Positions 1 through 8,073 of a DNA stretch of 45,941 bases are shown here, in pieces; the stretch's first letter is position 1; every line of letters starts with the position of its first letter. Source of the stretch: an uncultured Thermomicrobium sp. (GTDB lineage Bacteria > Chloroflexota > Chloroflexia > Thermomicrobiales > Thermomicrobiaceae); NCBI GenBank assembly GCA_938028665.1, contig CALIMB010000075.1, positions 1 to 45,941 on the forward strand. The letters are read 5' to 3'. A model generated the notes under the pieces. The model ran no database searches and was not told the DNA's origin. It saw only the letters and a list, made by a program, of their open reading frames with translations. The position numbers and the translations under genes were made by a program.

Positions 1-955
1 GATCGGTTCCAAAGCCAGAGCCGAGTGCTCTCAGGGAAGGGAGCTTCCCCGAGCGACGAGCCCGCTCAAGCGCGGCATCCAATCGCAGGTCGTCAGCCGT
101 CTGATAAGCAGTCGCAAGCCCTTCGTCTAGCCAGGCTGGTAACACCGTGAACGGGTTGTCGGTCGCGCGCGCAATCACCACATGCAGCACTTCATGACTC
201 AAGATCCGCGCCAACTCCTGTTCAGCCCCGATCCCCGGTGCAATACCGGCCAAGACAAGCCAGTACTCGGGAATTGCAAGGCCTCCAATCCATTCCTCGC
301 TCTGTACTGGCAAGGCACTCCGCAACGCCTCCGGCGAAGGGTACAAGAGCACGCGAACCGGTCTCTCCAGCTCCACACCAAACTGTTGACCGAAGTCAGC
401 GATTGAGCGTATCGTGATGGCAAGCGCCTGCTCGTTGTACCGCTCGTCAGTGACAACACTGAAGAGCTCTACCGGACCACGTCTGCGTTCCACCCACTGG
501 TACCGATTGTCCAGGTAGCGCACCATTTGACTCGGCGAGTCAACCCAACTCCCCCCGGCGAGCACCACGCGCCAGTAATAGACGAGATCAATTCCTGGCG
601 GGAGGTAGTTCACGCGCATATCCCGCTCATAGCGCACCGAGAGCGCTGGAGCAGGCGTGATGGGTGGTCGGGCCACGAAGGTTACAGCACCAAGAAGGGG
701 ACGATAACGGAGCTCGAGGCGTTGAATAGGCTCGGTCGCCTGCACTTCGAGCGTAAAGACAATACGCTCAGGGAAGACGACAGCCGCAGCGAGGTCGTGG
801 AACTCGACACTCGCTGCGGCCTGAGTTGGCCGTACTGGCAAGACAACGAGCACAAGGACGGCGAGCAGAAGCTCAGCCGCTGCTCGCGTTACTTGCTTCC
901 TCGCTCTCGGCCGCCTGCTGGTGCAGGTATGCCTCGATGAACGGCTCGATTTCAC
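1..955 (-). CDS. Secreted peptidase MA-like metallopeptidase (gluzincin type), 3' end missing
   Basis: The visible 318 residues form a putative secreted or membrane-anchored zinc peptidase that runs off the left edge. A basic N-terminus (about residues 2-24) and a hydrophobic stretch (29-40) look like a signal peptide or anchor. The zinc motif HEVLH lies at about residues 254-258 and a PAWLDEGLA motif about 20 residues later; this HExxH plus downstream glutamate is the gluzincin arrangement seen in peptidase MA-like proteins. A beta-rich region precedes it. No ATG exists in this frame near the start. GTG at 955 keeps the basic signal-peptide N-terminus but has no well-spaced ribosome site, and it lies inside the 3' end of prfB, so the genes overlap by about 80 bases and are probably translationally coupled. 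Substrate unknown. The family call is fairly firm, the start is not. Confidence 0.72.
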   Translation of the reverse strand, partial: MKSSRSSRHTCTSRRPRARKQVTRAAAELLLAVLVLVVLPVRPTQAAASVEFHDLAAAVVFPERIVFTLEVQATEPIQRLELRYRPLLGAVTFVARPPITPAPALSVRYERDMRVNYLPPGIDLVYYWRVVLAGGSWVDSPSQMVRYLDNRYQWVERRRGPVELFSVVTDERYNEQALAITIRSIADFGQQFGVELERPVRVLLYPSPEALRSALPVQSEEWIGGLAIPEYWLVLAGIAPGIGAEQELARILSHEVLHVVIARATDNPFTVLPAWLDEGLATAYQTADDLRLDAALERARRSGKLPSLRALGSGFGTD

Positions 956-1998
956 CTTCCAGCACCGCCTGGATGTTCGGCGTACTGACCTCCGTCCGGT
1001 GGTCAGTCACCATTGTATATGGATGCAGCACATAGGATCGGATGCGGTTTCCCCAGCCTGTGACGACCGGCTTACCCTTGAGACGAGCTTGCTCCTCCTG
1101 GCGCTGGCGGATCTTCAGCTCCAAGAGACGAGCTTTGAGGATCTTCATTGCTCGCTCACGGTTCTGGATCTGCGACCGTTCGTTCTGGCAGGTCACGACG
1201 ATACCGGTCGGCAGGTGTGTGATGCGTACTGCAGACTCGGTCTTGTTGACATGCTGTCCACCGTGGCCAGAGGCACGGAAGGTATCGATCCGGATGTCCT
1301 CTTCGCGAATCTCGACGTCATCGTCCTCTTCAACGAGCGGCAAGACCTCCACCAGGGCAAACGAGGTATGTCGCCGGTGCGCCGCATCAAAAGGCGACAA
1401 GCGCACCAGCCGATGCGTCCCAGCCTCACCCTTCAAGTAACCATACGCGTACGGCCCGCGAACCTCGACTGTCGCGCTTTTGATTCCGGCCTCTTCCCCT
1501 TCAAGCAGGTCCACGACCTCTGCGGTGAACCCGGCTTGCTGCGCCCAGCGGAGATACATCCGCAGAAGCATCTCCGCCCAGTCTTGCGCATCCACGCCAC
1601 CAGTGCCAGCATGAACCGCTAAGATGGCATCGTGACTATCGTATTGGCCGTTCAAAAGCGTGCGGAGTTCAAGTTGCTGCACACGCTCCGCCAGCTCGGT
1701 AACCTCACGCTCGACCTCGCGTGCCAGTTCCAAATCCTCGCTGGCGAGGGCACGGAACTCCTGGAGCTCACGCGCCTGTTGGACGAGTGTTTCCCATTCG
1801 GTCACAAGCTCACGCAGTTGGCTCAGGCGACGCAGTAACTGCTGTGCGCGCGACGGATCCTGCCACAGCTCGGGATCAGCGGTCTCGTGCTCGAGCTGCT
1901 CGATCTGTCGACGCTTCCCAGGCAGGTCAAAGACGCACCCCAATGCGATCAAGTCGCTCGACCAGCTCTTCCAAGTCGATCAGCATCGGCTGTACCAT
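873..1998 (-). CDS. prfB: Peptide chain release factor 2 (RF2), expressed by programmed +1 frameshift
   Basis: RF2 recognises UGA and UAA stop codons and triggers hydrolysis of peptidyl-tRNA on the ribosome. The gene is in two frames. A 23-codon frame starts at ATG 1998 behind a GGGAGGTGG ribosome site and stops at TGA 1929-1927. The main frame resumes with GAC at 1928 and runs to TGA 873-875, giving 374 residues, the normal RF2 length. The GGQ catalytic loop is present within the motif GHGGQHVNKTES, followed by the conserved AVRITHLPTGI segment. The junction CTT-TGA-C is the textbook autoregulatory RF2 frameshift signal. An annotation opening with ATG at 1952 would miss the true N-terminus. 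The 3' end overlaps the downstream peptidase gene. Confidence 0.96.
1926..1941 (-). promoter_or_regulatory. prfB programmed +1 frameshift signal (GGGG ... CTTTGAC)
   Basis: Read on the minus strand the sequence is GGGGTGCGTCTTTGAC. It holds the CTT slippery codon, an in-frame TGA and a following C, the poor termination context of bacterial RF2 genes. A purine-rich GGGG three to five bases upstream of CTT can act as the internal Shine-Dalgarno-like stimulator. Low RF2 lets the ribosome pause at UGA and slip by one base, restoring synthesis. The signal is seen directly; the mechanism is established for the family. Confidence 0.93.
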
Positions 1999-2024
1999 TG
2001 TCCACCACCTCCCACGGAAAAAGT

Positions 2025-2044
2025 GGCTGACCGCACGGTCAGCC
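2025..2044. repeat. Perfect 20-bp palindrome at the prfB transcription start
   Basis: Nine-base arms GGCTGACCG / CGGTCAGCC are separated by CA. It lies just downstream of the probable prfB -10 element and 27 bases before the ATG, so it could be a protein operator or a hairpin at the very 5' end of the prfB mRNA. On the prfB strand it is followed by ACTTTTT, but it is too near the start of transcription to be an ordinary terminator. Confidence 0.7.
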
Positions 2045-2052
2045 TCTACTAG

Positions 2053-2058
2053 AGTATA
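2053..2058 (-). promoter_or_regulatory. Probable extended -10 promoter of prfB
   Basis: The minus strand reads TGC-TATACT, an extended -10 element (TGn plus a TATAAT-like hexamer). No good -35 box sits 17 bases upstream, as expected for extended -10 promoters. Predicted transcription start is near 2046, giving a leader of about 48 bases. Confidence 0.55.
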
Positions 2059-2075
2059 GCAGAAACACCTTCCGG

Positions 2076-2104
2076 TTGACGAATCCCGAGCGCTGCGGTA
2101 AGGT
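2076..2104 (+). promoter_or_regulatory. Probable sigma70-type promoter of the Rrf2-nifS pair
   Basis: TTGACG at 2076-2081 and TAAGGT at 2099-2104 are separated by exactly 17 bases. The predicted start near 2111 lies directly before the Fur-box-like palindrome. The -10 box is only a moderate match. Confidence 0.5.
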
Positions 2105-2116
2105 AAAAGCGCGGGG

Positions 2117-2131
2117 TGAGAATGATTCTCA
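2117..2131. promoter_or_regulatory. Fur-box-like 7-1-7 operator upstream of the Rrf2 regulator
   Basis: TGAGAAT-G-ATTCTCA is a perfect inverted repeat with a one-base centre. It matches the bacterial Fur consensus TGATAATnATTATCA at all but one base in each arm. It sits just past the predicted transcription start and 56 bases before the Rrf2 ATG, where a bound repressor would block transcription. Binding by Fur, another FUR-family protein, or the Rrf2 protein itself cannot be decided from sequence. Confidence 0.6.
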
Positions 2132-2186
2132 GCTGCGAGCGAGTTGCAGATTCTCCCCGCCGTACGCCAGCGATAGGACACGAACG

Positions 2187-2627
2187 ATGAAGGTCTCAAC
2201 ACGCGGTGAGTACGGGCTCCGAGCGATGGTCGCGCTGGCACGAATGTATGGGCGCGGGCCCATGCCGCTGAATGTGATTGCCCAAGACTCAGCTGTCCCA
2301 CTTGCATATTTGGAACAGCTGATTCTGCCGCTGCGCCGAGCGGGGTTGGTTATCTCCACTCGCGGGGCACACGGTGGCTATCAGCTGGCACGGCCACCAG
2401 AACAGGTCAAAGTCGGCGAGATCTACCGGGTCATGGAAGGACCGATCGCCCCGATGGACTGCGTCCGCGAAGATGCCGACGAGGACACTTGCCCGATGAT
2501 TGACGGCTGTGCGACGCGGGTCGTTTGGCTAAAACTGCGTGATAGCATCATCGAGGTACTTGACTCAACCACCCTTGCTGATCTCATCGCCCAGGCGCCA
2601 CGATCACGCGCCGGGCAGCCGGCGTGA
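2187..2627 (+). CDS. Rrf2-family transcriptional regulator (IscR/CymR type)
   Basis: A 146-residue Rrf2-family DNA-binding protein, the family that includes the Fe-S sensor IscR and cysteine regulator CymR. The N-terminus MKVSTRGEYGLRAM is typical, with the winged helix over about residues 1-70 and a wing motif STRGAHGGYQLARP. Three cysteines at 92, 102 and 108 fall where IscR-like proteins ligate a [2Fe-2S] cluster, although the first gap is wider than in IscR. ATG 2187 is chosen because it opens the conserved domain; upstream in-frame ATG 2076 coincides with the promoter. A cysteine desulfurase follows 37 bases downstream, so it probably controls Fe-S or cysteine-sulfur genes, including its own operon. 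Cluster binding is inference. Confidence 0.88.
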   Translation: MKVSTRGEYGLRAMVALARMYGRGPMPLNVIAQDSAVPLAYLEQLILPLRRAGLVISTRGAHGGYQLARPPEQVKVGEIYRVMEGPIAPMDCVREDADEDTCPMIDGCATRVVWLKLRDSIIEVLDSTTLADLIAQAPRSRAGQPA

Positions 2628-2664
2628 ACCACGCGCTCGCTTACTTTGCACGACGGAGGAGTGG

Positions 2665-3837
2665 GTGAATCGAACAGAGATTTATCTCGACCACGCTGCG
2701 ACGACTCCGGTCGATCCACGCGTGCTCGAGGTGATGCTGCCGTATTTCAGTGAGTGCTACGGTAATCCCTCGAGCATCTATGCCCTCGGCCGTGAAGCAC
2801 GTGCCGCACTCGACCAGGCACGTGCTCGAATCTCACGACTCCTCAACTGCCAGGCACGTGAAATCGTCTTCACGAGCGGAGGAACGGAGAGCAACAACCT
2901 TGCACTCAAGGGTGTCGCCTTCTGGCATCTTCTGCATGGGCGTGGACGCCATATCGTCACGACAACGTTCGAGCATCACGCGGTGCTCCACAGCACCGAA
3001 TATCTCGAGCGCTTCGGCTTTGAGGTCACCTGCATCCAACCAGATCGGGACGGAATTGTTCACCCGGAGTTGATCGAGGCAGCCTTGCGACCGGATACGA
3101 TTCTCGTCTCGGTCATGTATGCCAACAACGAAATCGGCACCATTCAGCCGATCGCTGAGATCGCTCGACTGTGTCGGGAACGCGGCATCCTCGTCCACAC
3201 GGACGCGGTGCAAGCCGCCGGCACTCTGCCGTTGGATGTCGAGGCACTGGGAGTTGATCTTCTCTCCGTAAGTGCGCACAAGTTTTACGGGCCAAAGGGG
3301 GTTGGGTTCCTTTATGTCCGCACCGGAACACCGATCCTCTGGCAACAGCATGGTGGCGCGCAGGAGAGCAATCGGCGAGCCGGCACTGAGAACGTGCCTG
3401 GCATTGTTGGGATGGCACGCGCCCTCGAACTCGCATATGAGGAACTTGAAGAGCGGAACGCGCACGTTTTAAAGCTGCGGGAGCAGCTCATTCATGGCAT
3501 CCTCAGCCGAATCCCTGGTGCACGCCTGAACGGCCATCGGGAGCTGCGCCTCCCCAACAACGTCAACGTCACCTTTGACGGTGTTGACGGAGAAACTCTA
3601 CTCCTCAACCTCGACTTGCACGGAATCGCTGCCTCCTCCGGCTCCGCGTGCACGACTGGCTCGACCGAACCGAGCCACGTCTTACTTGCCATTGGTCTCA
3701 CACCGGAGCAGGCGCGGAGCAGTGTCCGCCTCACCCTTGGCAAGGACAACACAGTCAGCGAGATCGAGCGCACACTCGATGTACTCGAGGAGACGGTGAC
3801 CCGCCTCCGCAAGCTTGCCCGAACTCGCGCTCGTTAA
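2665..3837 (+). CDS. Cysteine desulfurase, NifS/IscS class
   Basis: A PLP enzyme that removes sulfur from L-cysteine as an enzyme persulfide and supplies Fe-S cluster assembly or tRNA thiolation. The 390 residues begin with VNRTEIYLDHAATTP, the standard N-terminal motif. The PLP lysine is K206 in SAHKFYGPKG, HTDAVQ holds the cofactor-contact residues, and the persulfide cysteine lies in SSGSACTTGS; the long loop around it places the protein in the NifS/IscS class rather than SufS. GTG 2665 follows GGAGGA by four bases and is preferred over an upstream ATG inside the Rrf2 gene. It is paired with the Rrf2 regulator. No IscU-like scaffold gene follows, so its acceptor is unknown. The stop overlaps convergent scpB by four bases. 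Confidence 0.93.
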   Translation: MNRTEIYLDHAATTPVDPRVLEVMLPYFSECYGNPSSIYALGREARAALDQARARISRLLNCQAREIVFTSGGTESNNLALKGVAFWHLLHGRGRHIVTTTFEHHAVLHSTEYLERFGFEVTCIQPDRDGIVHPELIEAALRPDTILVSVMYANNEIGTIQPIAEIARLCRERGILVHTDAVQAAGTLPLDVEALGVDLLSVSAHKFYGPKGVGFLYVRTGTPILWQQHGGAQESNRRAGTENVPGIVGMARALELAYEELEERNAHVLKLREQLIHGILSRIPGARLNGHRELRLPNNVNVTFDGVDGETLLLNLDLHGIAASSGSACTTGSTEPSHVLLAIGLTPEQARSSVRLTLGKDNTVSEIERTLDVLEETVTRLRKLARTRAR

Positions 3838-4373
3838 TGCGTGTTCCGTCGGGCAAGGAGCGACTCACGGAGTTCAGCTGGCAACGGCGGCAAGGCGGCT
3901 AGAGTGGTAAGACCGAACCGCTCGAGAAAGAGTGCTGTAGTTCCGTACTCTACTGGTTGGCCAGGACCAGATCGCCGTCCGTTCGGCTCGATGAGTCCAT
4001 GCGCAAGCAAAGTTTGGAGCGCTGTACTGCAGTCGACACCGCGGATCGCCTCGATTTCGGCACGCGTGACCGGCTGGAGATAGGCAACGATAGCAAGTGT
4101 CTCCAGCGCAGCCGCGGAGAGGCGACCCGACTCACTCCCGAAGAAGCGAGTGATCAGGGAACCCAACTCCGGTGTAGTCGCAAGCTGCACCTGATCTGCG
4201 TGCCGGAGAAGGACGAGTCCAATGGTTCGTGCACGATGCTCAAGCTCTGCAAAAAGTGGCTCCAGTTCCTCCGGCACAAGCTGCAAAAGTGCAGCCAGCC
4301 GCTCACACGCCACCGGCTCACCAGCCGCGAAGAGTACGGCACCGAGCGCCGCAACCGGATCACGCTCTTCCAT
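3834..4373 (-). CDS. scpB: Segregation and condensation protein B
   Basis: ScpB (179 residues) is the tandem winged-helix kite subunit of the SMC-ScpAB condensin that organises and segregates the chromosome. The family core is visible: LSAAALETLAIVAYLQPVTR followed by an IRGVD motif and a LLAHGLIE segment. Start ATG 4373 (MEERDPVAAL) is chosen because ScpB homologues begin just before this helix; upstream residues in the frame are arginine-rich and unlike the family. It overlaps the end of scpA by 14 bases, so the two are probably translationally coupled. Its stop is interleaved with the convergent cysteine desulfurase stop. No smc gene is in the window. Confidence 0.9.
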   Translation of the reverse strand: MEERDPVAALGAVLFAAGEPVACERLAALLQLVPEELEPLFAELEHRARTIGLVLLRHADQVQLATTPELGSLITRFFGSESGRLSAAALETLAIVAYLQPVTRAEIEAIRGVDCSTALQTLLAHGLIEPNGRRSGPGQPVEYGTTALFLERFGLTTLAALPPLPAELRESLLARRNTH

Positions 4374-5088
4374 ACGGCTCGCGCTCCTTCGGCCATACCC
4401 AGATCTCGCCGAACGGCTCCCGTTGCTCCAGCTCAACAACACGCCGGCGCACAAGTGTTAAAAGTGCTAAGATCCCCACGACGACCTCGCTCCGCTTCGG
4501 TCGTTCACTGAGCAGTGTGCGAAAGGCACACCGTCCGACAAGACGCATCTGGATTCGTTCGATCATCGCTGTCAGTGAGATGACCGGTCTCCACCGCACT
4601 GTGCTGACCGGACGCTGTCGTCGGGCCCAGCGCTGTAAGGCTTGAAGCAGCTGCTCAGGGTGCCCTTCGGGAACAGCTGCCCGCGGGCGAGGCTGCGGCG
4701 GGCGCGACCAGGAACGCAGACCTGCTTCCTCGCGTGCTCGTAGCCAACTGGCAACGTCGCGGAACGCCTGGTACCGCTGCAGATCTCGGACGAGCGGATC
4801 CGCCGCGTCTTGCGGTGCATCGAATCGAGGCAAGAGGGCGCGGGCTTTGAGCGCCGCCAAGCGACTCGCGACGACCAGGAAGTCCGCCAGTACTTCTGGT
4901 TGCGCCTCTTCAAGCGGTTCCAGCGCTGCAAGAAACTGTTCCGTCACCGCACAAAGCGAAACCGCAGTAATTGGGAGCTGCCGGGCTTCGACCAGGTGCA
5001 GCAAGAGATCCAGCGGTCCAGAAAACTCACCGACTGTGACCGGCACATTGTGCAGACGGGCGGAGAGCACAAGTGCGCGCATGCTCAT
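4360..5088 (-). CDS. scpA: Segregation and condensation protein A
   Basis: ScpA (242 residues) is the kleisin that bridges the SMC heads and binds ScpB. The N-terminal signature FSGPLDLLLHLVEARQLPI is a clear match, followed by the VLADFLVVASRLAALKARALLP helix region. The C-terminal winged helix, expected in kleisins, spans roughly residues 170-240. The start at 5088 has a weak ribosome site and lies seven bases after the M50 protease stop, so translation may depend on upstream genes. Order M50 protease-scpA-scpB is common in Gram-positive and Chloroflexota genomes. Confidence 0.9.
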   Translation of the reverse strand: MSMRALVLSARLHNVPVTVGEFSGPLDLLLHLVEARQLPITAVSLCAVTEQFLAALEPLEEAQPEVLADFLVVASRLAALKARALLPRFDAPQDAADPLVRDLQRYQAFRDVASWLRAREEAGLRSWSRPPQPRPRAAVPEGHPEQLLQALQRWARRQRPVSTVRWRPVISLTAMIERIQMRLVGRCAFRTLLSERPKRSEVVVGILALLTLVRRRVVELEQREPFGEIWVWPKEREPYGRA

Positions 5089-5095
5089 TCACAAC

Positions 5096-5740
5096 CTAGA
5101 GCGGCGAGTCTCCGACAACGAGGCGAAAGAGGAGGCGGTACACCGGCAAATACATCGCCACCAGGATACTCCCGCCCAGACTACCAAACACGATCAGCAC
5201 GAGGAGGATCCCCACCCCGTACCGCTCCAGTGGTGCCAACACCGGATACCAAAACGCTGGCAAGATCCCAAGGAGAATCTTGAGCCCATCCAGTGGCGGG
5301 ATCGGGATCAAGTTGAAAGCCGCGAGTAACAAATTCACAAGCACAAGTCGTTGGACAAACGTTGTCACCATCTCAGGAGCGGCCGGGAATCCCAGTCGAT
5401 ATGGTAGAGCAAAGGCAAGAGCAACGATGACATTCGAGAGGGGGCCGGCCAGTGCGGTCAAAGCCATTCCCCGGTGTCCCCAGCGGAGGGAGTTGGGATT
5501 TACCGGCACCGGCCGTCCCCAACCGATGCCGAAGCCCAAGAAGACAATCATCAAGAGTCCAAGCGAACCGATCGGGTCGAGGTGAGCCAATGGGTTCAAG
5601 GTTACCCGACCGAGCCGCGCAGCCGTCTCGTCACCAAGCCGCAGCGCTGTCCAGGCATGGGCAAACTCGTGGATCGTGATTGCGATCACGAAGGCAACGA
5701 GTGTGGCTAGAATGGTTTCCGCATCGAGTCGTCCAAGCAC
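5096..5740 (-). CDS. Site-2 protease family (M50) integral membrane metalloprotease
   Basis: A 214-residue membrane protease of the M50/SREBP site-2 family, which cleaves substrates inside the bilayer. The zinc motif HEFAH is at residues 24-28 inside the first hydrophobic helix. The family's conserved LNPLAHLDPIG follows at about 48-58, and the third-ligand motif PPLDG at 148-152 lies after a later membrane helix. About five to six hydrophobic segments are present and no PDZ domain, so this is the compact YwhC/Rip3-like form. It lies six bases after oppF and just before scpA in one minus-strand run. Substrate unknown. Confidence 0.87.
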   Translation of the reverse strand: MLGRLDAETILATLVAFVIAITIHEFAHAWTALRLGDETAARLGRVTLNPLAHLDPIGSLGLLMIVFLGFGIGWGRPVPVNPNSLRWGHRGMALTALAGPLSNVIVALAFALPYRLGFPAAPEMVTTFVQRLVLVNLLLAAFNLIPIPPLDGLKILLGILPAFWYPVLAPLERYGVGILLVLIVFGSLGGSILVAMYLPVYRLLFRLVVGDSPL

Positions 5741-5746
5741 GGCAAG

Positions 5747-6781
5747 CTATGGCGTGCAGCCAGGATAAAGATGGCAGGCCACAAAGTGCCCACTACCCTG
5801 ATCCACGAAACGTGGCTCAACCTTCGCACACACATCCATTGCGTAGGGACAACGCGTGTGGAAGCGGCAGCCAGCCGGTGGGTTGATTGGGCTAGGCACA
5901 TCACCAGTCAGGATGATCCGTTCGCGCTTTTTCTCGATCTTCGGATCAGGGATCGGCACAGCACTGAGGAGTGCCTTTGTGTAGGGATGAAGAGGATCAT
6001 CGTAAAGCGCGTTGCGATCGGCCAACTCGACAATCTTGCCAAGATACATCACAGCTACACGGTCAGAGATGTGCCGCACCACACTGAGGTCGTGTGCGAT
6101 AAAGAGATAGGTTAGGTGGAACTTCTCCTGAAGCTCCTCCAACAAGTTGATGATCTGGGCTTGGATTGAAACATCGAGCGCGGACACCGGCTCGTCGGCG
6201 ACAATGAATTCCGGGTTTGCCGCAAGCGCGCGGGCAATCCCGATCCGCTGCCGCTGCCCACCGGAGAACTCGTGCGGATAGCGGTTGGCAAAGTACGGGT
6301 TGAGGCCGACGACCTCGAGAAGCTCCTGCACCCGTTGGTTCCGCTGCTCTTTCGGCACCAGCTTGTGAATCTGCATGGGCTCCGCAATGATACTACCGAC
6401 CGTCATGCGTGGGTTGAGCGATGCGTAGGGATCCTGGAAGATCATCTGCATATGCCGCCGCATCTTGCGCATCTCGCCCGGCGGCAGTTTTGTGAGGTCG
6501 ATCCCATTAAAGAACACCTGCCCAGCAGTCGGCTTGTAAAGCTGCAAGATTGCTCGCCCTGTCGTGCTCTTGCCACAACCGCTCTCACCCACCAGACCCA
6601 ACGTCTCACCACGGTAGATCTGGAAGGAGATATCATCAACTGCCTTCACCCAGCCCACACGCCGCTGCAGGATGATACCCCGAGTGAGCGGGAAGTACAT
6701 CTTCAGGTTACGGACGTCGAGCAATACATCTCGCTGCTGCGGGCTGCTCCTCGTCGAAGCAGGTCGCACTTCAGTTGCCAT
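5747..6781 (-). CDS. oppF: Oligopeptide/dipeptide ABC transporter ATPase, OppF/DppF type
   Basis: One of the two cytoplasmic ATPases that drive peptide import through Opp/Dpp permeases. Walker A GESGCGKS is at residues 65-72, with Q-loop [11 protein letters not shown], signature [15 protein letters not shown], Walker [13 protein letters not shown] and the H-loop in [10 protein letters not shown]. The C-terminal oligopeptide-transporter domain has the four-cysteine pattern C-x5-C-x6-C-x17-C, which in relatives can bind an Fe-S cluster. The family specificity loop with [18 protein letters not shown] is typical of OppF/DppF. Its start overlaps the end of oppD by 11 bases. No permease genes accompany it, so the transported peptide is uncertain. 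Confidence 0.9.
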   Translation of the reverse strand: MATEVRPASTRSSPQQRDVLLDVRNLKMYFPLTRGIILQRRVGWVKAVDDISFQIYRGETLGLVGESGCGKSTTGRAILQLYKPTAGQVFFNGIDLTKLPPGEMRKMRRHMQMIFQDPYASLNPRMTVGSIIAEPMQIHKLVPKEQRNQRVQELLEVVGLNPYFANRYPHEFSGGQRQRIGIARALAANPEFIVADEPVSALDVSIQAQIINLLEELQEKFHLTYLFIAHDLSVVRHISDRVAVMYLGKIVELADRNALYDDPLHPYTKALLSAVPIPDPKIEKKRERIILTGDVPSPINPPAGCRFHTRCPYAMDVCAKVEPRFVDQGSGHFVACHLYPGCTP

Positions 6782-7796
6782 CGTCAGCCCTCACCTCTCC
6801 ATAACGCTTTGGGCCGGCGAGCGACACCTCGTCCCAGTACCAGCAGGCAGAGCGGTGAACAGGATTAACCTCGAAGAGTGGGGGGTTCTTCTCACTGCAC
6901 TTTTCACGCGCAAAGTCGCATCGCGGGACGAACGGACACATGTCCGGCAAGTCGATCAGGTCAGGCGGGAGCCCGCGGATCGGATTGAGCCGCTCCTTGC
7001 GCGGCGCATCAAGGCGCGGGATAGAGTTGAGGAGCCCAACTGTATAGGGGTGCTTCGGGTTTTCGAATAGCTCCTCGGTCGGTGCTGTCTCCACGATATG
7101 CCCGGCATACATCACATGGATCCGGTCGGTCATTCCCGCGACCACACCAAGATCGTGCGTAATGAGGATCAGTGCCGTGTTGTGTTCACGCTGAAGAGTT
7201 CGGATGAGGTCAAGGATCTGTGCCTGAATCGTCACATCGAGCGCCGTCGTTGGCTCGTCAGCGATCAGGAGCGAGGGGTTACAAGAGAGGGCCATTGCGA
7301 TCATCACTCGCTGACGCATCCCACCGGAGAACTGGTGCGGGTACTGATCGACCCGCTGCTCGGCGTTCGGGATCCCAACCATCTTGAGGAGCTCGATAGC
7401 CCGCTGTCGCGCTTGCTGCTTGCTCATCCCCAGATGGAGTTCAAGTGCCTCGCTGATCTGCCGGTTGATTGTCAGCACCGGATTCAGCGATGTCATCGGG
7501 TCCTGAAAGATCATCGCGATCTTCCTGCCGCGGATCGAGCGGATCTCGTCGTCGCGCATTTTCAGGATATCTTCTCCCTCGAACAGGACTTCGCCGCTGA
7601 CGATCTTCCCCGGCGGGCTCGGGATGAGTCGCATGATCGAGAGGGCGGTAATGCTCTTCCCGCAGCCGCTCTCACCGACCAACCCAAGCGTCTCTCCCGA
7701 CATTAACCGAAAGGAGACCCCATCGACCGCCTTCACGACACCATCTTGGGTGAAGAACTGCGTGTGAAGATTGCGCACTTCGAGCAGCGGTTCCAT
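6771..7796 (-). CDS. oppD: Oligopeptide/dipeptide ABC transporter ATPase, OppD/DppD type
   Basis: Partner ATPase of OppF for peptide uptake. Walker A GESGCGKS is at 41-48, followed by [14 protein letters not shown], signature [15 protein letters not shown] and Walker [13 protein letters not shown], all diagnostic of OppD/DppD. The C-terminal domain carries CPFVPRC and two further cysteines, the possible Fe-S motif also seen in OppF. ATG 7796 follows AAGGAGG by five bases. A sigma70-like promoter 70-100 bases upstream shows that oppDF can be transcribed apart from the substrate-binding gene behind it. The downstream run oppF-M50-scpA-scpB has almost no spacing. Confidence 0.91.
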   Translation of the reverse strand: MEPLLEVRNLHTQFFTQDGVVKAVDGVSFRLMSGETLGLVGESGCGKSITALSIMRLIPSPPGKIVSGEVLFEGEDILKMRDDEIRSIRGRKIAMIFQDPMTSLNPVLTINRQISEALELHLGMSKQQARQRAIELLKMVGIPNAEQRVDQYPHQFSGGMRQRVMIAMALSCNPSLLIADEPTTALDVTIQAQILDLIRTLQREHNTALILITHDLGVVAGMTDRIHVMYAGHIVETAPTEELFENPKHPYTVGLLNSIPRLDAPRKERLNPIRGLPPDLIDLPDMCPFVPRCDFAREKCSEKNPPLFEVNPVHRSACWYWDEVSLAGPKRYGEVRADDGN

Positions 7797-7868
7797 CGCG
7801 CCTCCTTCATCCCCTTCGCCCGCTGGTCGACCACATGCTGAAAACCCGCTCTCCGCGGCTACGGGCTC

Positions 7869-7897
7869 AGTCTAGCGGTTCCGCACTACAGCGTCAA
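7869..7897 (-). promoter_or_regulatory. Strong sigma70-type promoter of the oppD-oppF-M50-scpA-scpB run
   Basis: On the minus strand, TTGACG (7897-7892) and TAGACT (7874-7869) are separated by 17 bases. Predicted start is near 7862, giving a leader of about 65 bases before oppD. The rest of the 277-base gap back to the upstream lipoprotein gene holds no gene and no clear intrinsic terminator, so read-through from upstream is possible. Confidence 0.65.
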
Positions 7898-8073
7898 CCG
7901 CGCTCCTTACGACGAACTTCTCCACCAGTACCACACACAATTCTCTTACAGGGTACAGTGTCCCGACTTTCTCCACTGCCACCTAGTATCGCCTGAGGGA
8001 TCTTCATCAACCGCCTAACGTCCCCCTAACACTGACTACCCTACGAGCCAGACGGCAGTCCTTGAGCGCAGAC

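Noticed and set aside
2025-2044. Intrinsic terminator before prfB
   Set aside because: It lies at the predicted start of the prfB transcript, with no upstream gene on that strand to terminate.
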